DNA of 64,000 nucleotides, from positions 124,001-188,000 of the forward strand of contig AP017991.1 in assembly GCA_003609755.1 (NCBI GenBank). The letters run 5' to 3'. This document shows positions 10,861-16,221 of the stretch, piece after piece (the stretch's first letter is position 1; the number at the start of each line of letters is the position of its first letter). Origin of the DNA: Planktothrix agardhii NIES-204. GTDB taxonomy: Bacteria > Cyanobacteriota > Cyanobacteriia > Cyanobacteriales > Microcoleaceae. Made by a program: the position numbers and the translations under genes. The notes beneath the pieces were generated by a model, which ran no database searches, was not told where the DNA came from, and was given only the letters and a program-made list of their open reading frames with translations.

Positions 10861-11556
10861 AGGATTAATTGTTTGTAAATCATTAGTTTCTATAGAATTA
10901 ATAACCGATTCTTCTGTTGTTGATATATCCTGATTTTCTGCTGATTTTTTTGTTAGTTTATTAACATTTTCTTGGGATATTTTTTCTCTGGGAAATTCTG
11001 ATTTTTTTTGAAAGAAATGAGATGTAGAACTTTTACTATTTTGAATAACAGAGTTTCTTCGTGTTTTTTGATCTATCTGAAAAGGAAAAATATTTTCTGT
11101 TTGTCCTATGGGTGATTCTGAGTCAAAAGATGGGGTTTCTGGTGGTTGTGGTATGGGTGATTCTGAATCGATAAATGAGGTTTCTGGTGGTTGCTGTATC
11201 GGTAACTCTGATGATAGTTGAATTGGGACTGAAGATGGTAAAGTTTTGTCAGATTGTGGTTCAATAATTGGTGAATTTTCAGTTAATGAATTTTTGCTAA
11301 AGGGTCGAAATTCACTTATTGAAGAATCCTGCCAATTTTCATTATCCTGAAAGTTTTGTAATAGGGTTTGATTGGGAGAAATTAATGACCAATTTATTAG
11401 GTTAATTGACCGTGAGCCCAGAGGTGATATTGATTGTAGGGACAAAAAGTTCTGTCCCAAGGTCGTTGGGGTCAAAAGAGGATTTTTAATTCCTAGAGCG
11501 TCTTCTTCTGTGGGTGTTTCTGTACTTTTTTGATTAATATTCTGTTGATTATACAT
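1..11556 (-). CDS. Giant 25-residue-repeat protein, partial (C-terminus beyond left edge)
   Basis: The minus-strand frame is open from ATG at 11556 to position 1 without a stop: 3852 codons. Residues 1 to about 232 are unique, Ser/Pro/Gln-rich, with imperfect repeats of the type IPQPPETPSFDSESP. From 10860 leftwards the protein is only tandem repeats of 25 residues. The fixed core is PEIPVSTLQKQ, followed by P or S, then ES or DS, then a variable V/A-S-V/T-INP and T-G/D/N-I-V/I/P/L-T/N. No signal peptide or membrane segment is visible. The gene begins 27 bases after the tail-tube gene on the same strand, so it is probably in the eCIS operon. I do not recognise a family. The VSTLQKQ core loosely resembles the ISNIQRE/GIVQRSE linker repeats of the nearby DUF4157 proteins, but that is inference. 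A fibre, stalk, or very long linker to an unseen C-terminal domain are all possible. Confidence 0.82.
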   Translation of the reverse strand, partial: MYNQQNINQKSTETPTEEDALGIKNPLLTPTTLGQNFLSLQSISPLGSRSINLINWSLISPNQTLLQNFQDNENWQDSSISEFRPFSKNSLTENSPIIEPQSDKTLPSSVPIQLSSELPIQQPPETSFIDSESPIPQPPETPSFDSESPIGQTENIFPFQIDQKTRRNSVIQNSKSSTSHFFQKKSEFPREKISQENVNKLTKKSAENQDISTTEESVINSIETNDLQTINPTDIPNPEIPVSTLQKQPESVSVINPTGIVTPEIPVSTLQKQPDSVIDNIPQTESVSTINPTGIVTPEIPVSTLQKQSDSASTINPTDIVTPEIPVSTLQKQSDSASTINPTDIINPEIPVSTLQKQSESVSTINPTDIINPEIPVSTLQKQPDSTIDNIPQTESVSTINPTDIPNPEIPVSTLQKQPESVSVINPTDIINPEIPVSTLQKQPDSASTINPTGIVTPEIPVSTLQKQSESVSVINPTDIINPEIPVSTLQKQPDSASTINPTDIPNPEIPVSTLQKQSESVSVINPTGIVRPEIPVSTLQKQPESVSVINPTDIINPEIPVSTLQKQSESVSVINPTGIVTPEIPVSTLQKQSESVSTINPTDILNPEIPVSTLQKQPDSTIDNIPQTESVSVINPTGIVTPEIPVSTLQKQSESVSTINPTDIINPEIPVSTLQKQPDSASTINPTGIVTPEIPVSTLQKQPDSTIDKIPQTESVSTINPTDILNPEIPVSTLQKQPESVSVINPTGIVTPEIPVSTLQKQSESVSVINPTDIINPEIPVSTLQKQSESVSTINPTDILNPEIPVSTLQKQPDSTIDNIPQTESVSVINPTGIVTPEIPVSTLQKQSESVSTINPTDIINPEIPVSTLQKQPDSASTINPTGIVTPEIPVSTLQKQPDSTIDKIPQTESVSTINPTDILNPEIPVSTLQKQPESVSVINPTGIVTPEIPVSTLQKQSESVSVINPTDIINPEIPVSTLQKQSESVSTINPTDILNPEIPVSTLQKQPDSTIDNIPQTESVSVINPTGIVRPEIPVSTLQKQPESVSTINPTDIVTPEIPVSTLQKQSDSASTINPTDIINPEIPVSTLQKQPDSASTINPTDIPNPEIPVSTLQKQSESVSVINPTGIVRPEIPVSTLQKQPESVSVINPTDIINPEIPVSTLQKQSESVSVINPTGIVTPEIPVSTLQKQSESVSTINPTDILNPEIPVSTLQKQPDSTIDNIPQTESVSVINPTGIVTPEIPVSTLQKQSESVSTINPTDIINPEIPVSTLQKQPDSASTINPTGIVTPEIPVSTLQKQPDSTIDKIPQTESVSTINPTDILNPEIPVSTLQKQPESVSVINPTGIVTPEIPVSTLQKQSESVSVINPTDIINPEIPISTLQKQPDSASTINPTDIPNPEIPVSTLQKQPESVSVINPTGIVTPEIPVSTLQKQSDSASTINPTDIVNPEIPVSTLQKQSESVSVINPTGIVTPEIPVSTLQKQSESVSTINPTGIVTPEIPVSTLQKQPDSAIDNIPQTESVSVINPTGIVTPEIPVSTLQKQSESVSTINPTDIVTPEIPVSTLQKQSDSASTINPTGIVTPEIPVSTLQKQSDSASTINPTGIVTPEIPVSTLQKQSDSASTINPTGIVTPEIPVSTLQKQSESVSVINPTGIVTPEIPVSTLQKQPDSASTINPTGIVTPEIPVSTLQKQPDSAIDNIPQTESVSTINPTDILNPEIPVSTLQKQPDSASTINPTDIPNPEIPVSTLQKQPDSTIDNIPQTESVSVINPTGIVTPEIPVSTLQKQSESVSTINPTDIVTPEIPVSTLQKQSDSASTINPTDIINPEIPVSTLQKQPESVSVINPTDIINPEIPVSTLQKQPDSASTINPTGIVKPEIPVSTLQKQPDSTIDNIPQTESVSTINPTGIVNPEIPVSTLQKQPESVSVINPTGIVTPEIPVSTLQKQPESVSTINPTDILNPEIPVSTLQKQPDSTIDNIPQTESVSVINPTDIVTPEIPVSTLQKQPESVSVINPTDIVTPEIPVSTLQKQSDSASTINPTDIPNPEIPVSTLQKQPDSTIDNLPQTESVSTINPTDILNPEIPVSTLQKQSESVSKINPTDILNPEIPVSTLQKQPESVSTINPTDIPNPEIPVSTLQKQPESVSTINPTDIPNPEIPVSTLQKQPESVSTINPTDIPNPEIPVSTLQKQSDSASTINPTDIINPEIPVSTLQKQSDSASTINPTGIVTPEIPVSTLQKQSESVSKINPTDIPNPEIPVSTLQKQPESVSVINPTDIINPEIPVSTLQKQSESVSTINPTDIVTPEIPVSTLQKQSDSTIDNIPQTESVSTINPTDIVNPEIPVSTLQKQSESVSVINPTGIVNPEIPVLTLQKQPDSTIDNISQTESVSTINPTDIVNPEIPVSTLQKQPESVSVINPTDIINPEIPVSTLQKQPDSASTINPTGIVTPEIPVSTLQKQSDSTIDNIPQTESVSTINPTDIVTPEIPVSTLQKQPDSASTINPTGIVTPEIPVSTLQKQPDSTIDNIPQTESVSTINPTDIVNPEIPVSTLQKQPESVSVINPTDIINPEIPVSTLQKQPDSTIDNIPQTESVSVINPTGIVTPEIPVSTLQKQSESVSTINPTDIVTPEIPVSTLQKQPESVSKINPTDIPNPEIPVSTLQKQPDSTIDNIPQTESVSTINPTGIVNPEIPVSTLQKQSDSASTINPTDIVTPEIPVSTLQKQSESVSTINPTDIPNPEIPVSTLQKQPESVSVINPTDIVTPEIPVSTLQKQSESVSTINPTDIPNPEIPVSTLQKQPESVSVINPTGIVTPEIPVSTLQKQPESVSVINPTDIINPEIPVSTLQKQPESVSVINPTDIINPEIPVSTLQKQPDSTIDNIPQTESVSVINPTGIVTPEIPVSTLQKQSDSASTINPTDIINPEIPVSTLQKQPESVSVINPTDIINPEIPVSTLQKQPDSTIDNIPQTESVSVINPTGIVTPEIPVSTLQKQSESVSTINPTDIVTPEIPVSTLQKQPESVSKINPTDIPNPEIPVSTLQKQPDSTIDNIPQTESVSTINPTGIVNPEIPVSTLQKQSDSASTINPTDIVTPEIPVSTLQKQSESVSTINPTDIPNPEIPVSTLQKQPESVSVINPTDIVTPEIPVSTLQKQSESVSTINPTDIPNPEIPVSTLQKQPESVSVINPTGIVTPEIPVSTLQKQPESVSVINPTDIINPEIPVSTLQKQPDSAIDNIPQTESVLTINPTGIVTPEIPVSTLQKQSDSASTINPTDIPNPEIPVSTLQKQPESVSVINPTGIVTPEIPVSTLQKQPESVSVINPTDIINPEIPVSTLQKQPDSAIDNIPQTESVLTINPTGIVTPEIPVSTLQKQSESVSVINPTNIINPEIPVSTLQKQPESVSVINPTGIVTPEIPVSTLQKQSESVSVINPTNIINPEIPVSTLQKQPESVSVINPTDIVTPEIPVSTLQKQSESLSVINPTNIINPEIPVSTLQKQPESVSKINPTDIINPEIPVSTLQKQSESVSKINPTDIINPEIPVSTLQKQPESVSVINPTDIINPEIPVSTLQKQPDSTIDNIPQTESVSTINPTDIPNPEIPVSTLQKQSESVSTINPTDILNPEIPVSTLQKQPESVSVINPTDIVTPEIPVSTLQKQSESLSVINPTNIINPEIPVSTLQKQPDSASTINPTDIINPEIPVSTLQKQSDSASTINPTGIVTPEIPVSTLQKQPESVSVINPTDILNPEIPVSTLQKQSESLSVINPTNIINPEIPVSTLQKQPDSASTINPTDIINPEIPVSTLQKQSDSASTINPTGIVTPEIPVSTLQKQPESVSVINP

Positions 11557-11583
11557 CGACTCAGCTATCAATAAAATACCTGT

Positions 11584-12078
11584 CTAATTATTAGGAAAAA
11601 ACCCAACACTACCTCGACTTAAACCAACACTAGCACGACCTCCTCCTTGGTTGGTTCTCACTTTTAAACCTTCATAGGCTAAGGTTAATTCTTCAATCGC
11701 AACTGAATTACCGTCGGATTGAAATCCAGGGGCTTTCCAACTAATTGGAACTGCACCAATTAATGTCCAACACAGCATGGTTTCTCCAGCTTGATTAAAG
11801 AGCAATATATTAACATTTCGACGGCTTTTTGGTATATCACTTAGAACAGAATTAATCCATGTCCAGAATGTTAAATCATCAGTCATTCCACGTTTGAGAG
11901 TGACATCGGTAAATTCAGCATGGCCTAAAATAATTCTTTGTTGATCATTAACACCCCCTTCTAAATAGGTTTCTTTTTTAACATTAACTCCTAAACCCGA
12001 ACAATCAGTAAAGGAGGCTTTAACTTCGCTTTCCATTTCAACATAGAAACGATTAACGGTAATATAATTTCTTTGCAT
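11584..12078 (-). CDS. eCIS/phage-type tail tube protein (T4 gp19-like)
   Basis: The product of about 164 residues should form the inner tube of a contractile injection system, stacking as hexamers inside the sheath. Family signs are the N-terminal NRFYVEMES strand, SFTDCSGLGV, the E(T)YLEGGVND loop, FTDVTLKRGMTDDLTFWTWI, and a C-terminal EELTLAYEGLKV strand. This pattern is typical of PF06841/Afp1-Afp5-like tube proteins, and the length is normal for the family. I chose the ATG at 12078, giving MQRNYITVN; an upstream TTG at 12093 is possible. A glycine-rich tail, NQGGGRASVGLSRGSVGFF, extends beyond the usual end. It sits 27 bases before the giant repeat gene and 46 bases after the small 83-residue gene, consistent with one operon. 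Sheath and baseplate genes are not in the window. Confidence 0.9.
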   Translation of the reverse strand: MQRNYITVNRFYVEMESEVKASFTDCSGLGVNVKKETYLEGGVNDQQRIILGHAEFTDVTLKRGMTDDLTFWTWINSVLSDIPKSRRNVNILLFNQAGETMLCWTLIGAVPISWKAPGFQSDGNSVAIEELTLAYEGLKVRTNQGGGRASVGLSRGSVGFFPNN

Positions 12079-12103
12079 GATTTTGATATTCAACCTCTAT
12101 AAT

Positions 12104-12131
12104 TAATTCGTAATTCCTAATTCCTAATTCC
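12104..12131. repeat. Heptamer short tandem repeat (TAATTCC) x4
   Basis: Four consecutive heptamers, TAATTCG then TAATTCC three times, lie between the tube gene and the small upstream gene and overlap the latter's stop codon. Such short tandemly repeated repetitive sequences are characteristic of filamentous cyanobacteria. Confidence 0.8.
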
Positions 12132-12375
12132 TACTACGTTCTTTTTGCCAACGTAAATCTTCTAACATCAGTTGATAAATTCGGTCAGCTAATAGCCGCA
12201 TTTTTAAAGGGTCGTTTCTGATTTCGACCGCAATATTGCAGAGGTGATCAAAATTATTTTCCGAGTTGCTATCAGACTGATTGCTTTGAATTTTAGCTGA
12301 GGCGCCGTAACCCGCAGGAGCATTTAATTCGCTGATGGGTTTCCAATTCGGCGGAATGTCTTGATTGAATGCCAT
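12124..12375 (-). CDS. Small putative eCIS accessory protein
   Basis: This 83-residue, soluble, charged protein has a low-complexity Ser/Asn-rich middle (IQSNQSDSNSENN). It ends in an amphipathic helix region of the form IAVEIRNDPLKMRLLADRIYQLMLEDLRWQKER. Small proteins with a similar acidic/basic C-terminal helix are common next to tube genes in eCIS loci, but I cannot assign a named family. It starts at ATG 12375 (MAFNQDIPPNW). Its position between the pseudokinase gene and the tube gene, on the same strand and closely spaced, supports a role in the same operon. Confidence 0.7.
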   Translation of the reverse strand: MAFNQDIPPNWKPISELNAPAGYGASAKIQSNQSDSNSENNFDHLCNIAVEIRNDPLKMRLLADRIYQLMLEDLRWQKERSRN

Positions 12376-12472
12376 AATAAGCGAACCTCTGCTAATTAGA
12401 TCTAGTATAAAAAATCGGGGTGGAGGTAGGTATTAACCAAAGGTCGAATCTTGATCGCGGATTTCGCGGATT

Positions 12473-14875
12473 TCATGGATTAAAAATAGGTGTAATACCT
12501 GTTTTACTGAGTAATTCCTGACTTTCTTGGGTGTTTAAGATTTCGGCAAATCGATCACCGATGGCCTCTCGACGGTTATCGCGCCTGAAAATAACGGCTA
12601 GGGGATAGGCTAGGGGATAATTACCTGTCTGAAAGGCTTGGTAATCTGGGTAATAACTGCCTTTTTGACCGCACAAATCCGTAGTCGGATCAATGGGTTG
12701 CTGATTTTCTTGGATCAGGGGTTGAATGAAGTTGTTATTGCGATCGCCGATGGCTAAAGGATACACTGAACACTGGCCAAATACTTGAGAGATCGCCCCA
12801 AATCCGATCGCCCCTATTTGTTCGTTTTCAAACTCTTGCAAAACAGTCCGCAACGCCGGAATAGTTGACATTTGTACGATTTTAGGCATATTCCCCTCAG
12901 AATTCCCTGATCGAGAGGTGCGATCGCCTCTTTCTACCATTTTCCTAAATTGTGCAATTAATTCGGCTTCTTGAAGGACACGATCCTCAAAAAGACGAAT
13001 CGCTTCCTGACTCTTAGGAATATACAGTCGCACGGGTAAGTCTGGCCCCCCTAACTGTTGCCAGTTGGTAATGCGTCCGGTGTAGAGTTGTTGCAATTGT
13101 TGAATGCTAATTTGGCCGTTAAGATATTTGGGGAGAGACAATTCCCGTTGCTCATAACTAAAGGGAACGTAAACGGTCAAACCGTCATAAGCAAAAGTTC
13201 GCGCCTTGAGGTCGTTGCTAAGATTGGTTGTCAGACTGCTAATGGCAAAATCAACATTTCCTAATTGAACTTCGGCGATCGCTTTTTCCCCTGTAGGTTG
13301 GGGCAGATATTCTAACTGAAGTTGAGGGCGTCGTTGGGCAAATTCGGCTTCTAAGGTCTGATCTTTTTTGATCAAATTCGGTTGTCGCCACACATAATTC
13401 CAAATCCCATTCTCCTCCCCACTATAGGTAAATTCCCCGGTTGGAACTCCCGCCACATCACTAATACAGCAAGTCGGAGTATTATTCTTAGCCATTGCCA
13501 CGGGTCGCCGCCATAGCCACCAGGCTAACCCACTTACCAACAAACCTACAAGGAAAAATAGCAACAGCCACCACCACCATTTTTTCTGGCGTTTACGGGT
13601 CTCCTCGGTCGGAAGAGAATCCCTATAAATCTCGTCTAGGAGGTTTTCTTCGGGTAAGTTTAACAGGGCGCGACGGGCTTCTGTAGCACTACTAAAGGGG
13701 ATATCGAGTTCTAATAAACGCAATAGAAACAACTTCAGGGCGATATCGGTTTTACCCCAATCTTGACTTAATCTAGGGTCAAAAAAGCGATCATTATAAT
13801 CTCGTTCACCTCCTGCTAACAGGTAAAAACAGACATAACCTAATGCTTTTAAATCTTGGGCGACGGTGGGAATTAAACGCACGGATGGGGGTGGATCAAA
13901 TAACCTCTCCCAAAGGGCTAAATCCCCTAAATAAACGCGAAATTGGGGATCGTGAAAATAAAGTTGTTCTTGAGGTGAAATAAACACACTATCAAGGCTC
14001 AAATTGCCATGAACAAAACTGGCTTGAATTTGGCCGTTTGGTAAGCGGAATTTTTGGCCATGAAGGTATTCTAAACTTTGCAGTGCTTGATTTGTAAAGT
14101 AACGCATTTGACGAGGGTACATCGCTCCTTTTCGAGTTAAATAGATTCGGGCGGTAATGCCATCATTAATAGTAGTAACTAGATAGCATCGTTCCCGATC
14201 ATTGCGATCGCTAATCGCTTCTATAACTTCTGTAATCCGCCCGGTTTGGATTCTACCATCAGCTAAGGATATACCACTAATATTTTCAAAGGCAATTTGG
14301 GTTTGAATTGCTTCTTTTTCGTTAAAATAACGTTTGGGGAGTAAATATTCTTGAATCATAACGGGTTGTTCTTCTAGTAACTGAATCCCGGTATAAATTC
14401 GCTTCTGACCTCGACTATTAATAAAGCGTTCAATTCGATAACGTCCCCGTTTTCCTTGGATTTCTCCTAGAGAGGGTAAGGGGGTGGGAAATCCACATTG
14501 GGGGCAGGATTTTAGTTCAGGATTATCTGCGATCGCTGCACGAGGTTCTTGACAGTTTAAAGGGTTGTTAAACGGACAGCGATATTTTTCATAAAGCGAT
14601 AAACCACCCGATAGAAATTCTTCCTCTATTTCAACGGATGGCGGAATTTCTTCGGCGGCGGTTTCTTCTTCGGTTTCCGGTCTAAATAAGTCCCTAACAT
14701 CTTCTTGAATTAAGGGGAAGAACCAGCGCAGGGAAGGAGGTATTAGATAATAAAGTCCGTAGCGCAATCCGTAGGTTAAATAGCTCAATCTGCCAGTGAT
14801 TGTCCACATTCCTTGTCTTTTGAATTCTTCGACGCTACGGCGGGGAACTTTTGGTTTAAATTTAGGTAAGGTCAC
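12473..14875 (-). CDS. Membrane pseudokinase with C-terminal PstS-like substrate-binding domain
   Basis: The 800-residue protein shows several parts in order. Residues about 99-128 form a zinc-ribbon-like Cys cluster (YRC, NC, CPQC). Residues about 145-410 are a protein-kinase fold in which the catalytic loop reads HGNLSLDSV (289-297) instead of HRDLKPxN, and LGDLAL replaces DFG, so it is probably catalytically dead. Residues about 433-455 are a single hydrophobic membrane segment flanked by basic residues. Residues about 465-800 resemble a phosphate-type periplasmic binding protein (LEYLPQPTGEKAI, VDFAISS, LYTGRITNWQQLGG, IGAIGFGAI). The topology implied is a cytoplasmic pseudokinase and an external binding domain. 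It lies between the YbjN-like gene and the small eCIS gene, all same strand, so a signalling or anchoring role for the injection system is plausible. That role is inference. Confidence 0.8.
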   Translation of the reverse strand: MTLPKFKPKVPRRSVEEFKRQGMWTITGRLSYLTYGLRYGLYYLIPPSLRWFFPLIQEDVRDLFRPETEEETAAEEIPPSVEIEEEFLSGGLSLYEKYRCPFNNPLNCQEPRAAIADNPELKSCPQCGFPTPLPSLGEIQGKRGRYRIERFINSRGQKRIYTGIQLLEEQPVMIQEYLLPKRYFNEKEAIQTQIAFENISGISLADGRIQTGRITEVIEAISDRNDRERCYLVTTINDGITARIYLTRKGAMYPRQMRYFTNQALQSLEYLHGQKFRLPNGQIQASFVHGNLSLDSVFISPQEQLYFHDPQFRVYLGDLALWERLFDPPPSVRLIPTVAQDLKALGYVCFYLLAGGERDYNDRFFDPRLSQDWGKTDIALKLFLLRLLELDIPFSSATEARRALLNLPEENLLDEIYRDSLPTEETRKRQKKWWWWLLLFFLVGLLVSGLAWWLWRRPVAMAKNNTPTCCISDVAGVPTGEFTYSGEENGIWNYVWRQPNLIKKDQTLEAEFAQRRPQLQLEYLPQPTGEKAIAEVQLGNVDFAISSLTTNLSNDLKARTFAYDGLTVYVPFSYEQRELSLPKYLNGQISIQQLQQLYTGRITNWQQLGGPDLPVRLYIPKSQEAIRLFEDRVLQEAELIAQFRKMVERGDRTSRSGNSEGNMPKIVQMSTIPALRTVLQEFENEQIGAIGFGAISQVFGQCSVYPLAIGDRNNNFIQPLIQENQQPIDPTTDLCGQKGSYYPDYQAFQTGNYPLAYPLAVIFRRDNRREAIGDRFAEILNTQESQELLSKTGITPIFNP

Positions 14876-14888
14876 GATTTATTATGGG

Positions 14889-15013
14889 TAATGGGGATCA
14901 CGGATTTAAGCGGATGACGCTGATTAACACAGATTAAAATCTGAACACGGATTTAATAGAATTACGCTGATTAACACAGATTAAAATCCGTGAAATCCTC
15001 TTAAATCCGTGAT
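14889..15013. repeat. Dispersed intergenic repeat (GATTAACACAGATTAAAATC family)
   Basis: The gap between two genes contains two near copies of CGCTGATTAACACAGATTAA with ATCCGTG/AACACGGATTTAA flanks. The same word family recurs at 42105-42240 and, more weakly, at 12450-12480. It is a noncoding dispersed repeat with no open frame. Confidence 0.75.
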
Positions 15014-15019
15014 CCTATT

Positions 15020-16174
15020 TTACTCCTGTTCTGAGGCAGATGATTCAGCGATGGCGATCGCATCATCTGGGGATAATTTATTATTGATAATAGCCATAAT
15101 TCCTGGCAGGTATTTATCCATTGTCAAAATATTAATATAAACTAAATTATTCACAAGTCCGGTGGTAAAACGCTCATGTTCTACATCAATACTGGTTTTA
15201 TAGCGAATTTCACCATCGCTATAATTTAGTTCAAAATTGCCTATTGTTGTGCCATAATTAACCTTAGTTAAGAATTGTGCCATAGCTGATATTTTTTCAG
15301 GCGGTGTATTGACTGGACACAGGGAGTAAAACACAAATTGTCGATTTTCTTCTATGGCTAAAGCAAAACAAGTCCAACGTCCATGATCTCCTTCAAACAC
15401 CATTTGTAAAATCGATTCTTCCTCCATCTCCACAAATTCCCAATCATCTTCGCTAAAGAATTCTTGCATAACTTCGGAAATTGAGCGAGATTGATTAATT
15501 TCGCTATCTTCATCGGGATCAATAGTTTGGAGAAATTTAATAAAATTATTTGTATCTAGGGAAATCTGACCATTTGAGTTATTATTCTCAATTCCATCAG
15601 TTTCGATTTGATTAAAGGTTTCTTTGAGAAAATTAGAAAGGGATTGTAAAATTTCTGAAGCCCCATTTAGGGTGTTAAAGGCTGCACTTAATTTGAGATA
15701 ATCCCAAACCGTTCGATATTGAATAACATCGGTTTCTTGCTGTTGTTCAATGATTAAACAATACCAATTTTCTGTATAATTTAACTCTTGATCAGAATCG
15801 GTATTAGCAGGAGCAGCGTTGAGGTGATCAATAATAGCATCGTTGGTCTGATATTCTGAAAATTGGGATAATAAATCAGGACGTAATTCTATGACTAAAT
15901 CCAGATTTAAACCGGGCTTAAATTCCCCCTCTTTGATGGGAATTAAGGCATCTTTTTTTAGGTTAAATAATTGATTTTTGAGAATATTTTGATACTGTTC
16001 ATCACTGATATGAAGTTTTAAACAGCAGCGATCATAGTGATTATTGGGTTTTTTGTTAAGGGCGATCGCTATGCTTTTAAAAGCCAATAAATTATCAGAA
16101 TCTTCCCGAAATATCAACTCTCGATCAATCGGTGAAAATTCTAATACTGTTTCTGTGTTATTGTTCAACATCAT
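15020..16174 (-). CDS. YbjN-like (secretion-chaperone-fold) protein
   Basis: The protein of 384 residues is acidic and has no membrane segment. The C-terminal part, roughly residues 235-370, looks like the YbjN / type III secretion chaperone-like fold. It shows a strand with WTCFALAIEENRQFVFYS, the CPVNTPPEKISAMAQFLTKVNYGTTIGNFELNYSDGEIRYK stretch (read in parts), then a helix with YLPGIMAIIN. The N-terminal half is not recognised. Its location between the DUF4157 effector genes and the eCIS structural genes suggests it could chaperone or sort cargo, but that is inference. It is followed at 145 bases by the pseudokinase gene, with a dispersed repeat between them. The first codons are ATG ATG; the second is equally possible. 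Confidence 0.65.
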   Translation of the reverse strand: MMLNNNTETVLEFSPIDRELIFREDSDNLLAFKSIAIALNKKPNNHYDRCCLKLHISDEQYQNILKNQLFNLKKDALIPIKEGEFKPGLNLDLVIELRPDLLSQFSEYQTNDAIIDHLNAAPANTDSDQELNYTENWYCLIIEQQQETDVIQYRTVWDYLKLSAAFNTLNGASEILQSLSNFLKETFNQIETDGIENNNSNGQISLDTNNFIKFLQTIDPDEDSEINQSRSISEVMQEFFSEDDWEFVEMEEESILQMVFEGDHGRWTCFALAIEENRQFVFYSLCPVNTPPEKISAMAQFLTKVNYGTTIGNFELNYSDGEIRYKTSIDVEHERFTTGLVNNLVYINILTMDKYLPGIMAIINNKLSPDDAIAIAESSASEQE

Positions 16175-16221
16175 TTTTTATATTTTCCTCATAAAAATTT
16201 CTTCTTAATTTAATTCTACTC

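Noticed and set aside
224-10933. Multiple open frames on the plus strand (GISGxxISVGLIxDTDS pattern) and a second minus frame (LxQKFxFQLxKNN pattern)
   Set aside because: They are broken into short pieces by stops and are by-products of the 75-bp periodicity. Only one minus frame is continuous through all 134 units and into the non-repeat N-terminus with a proper start.
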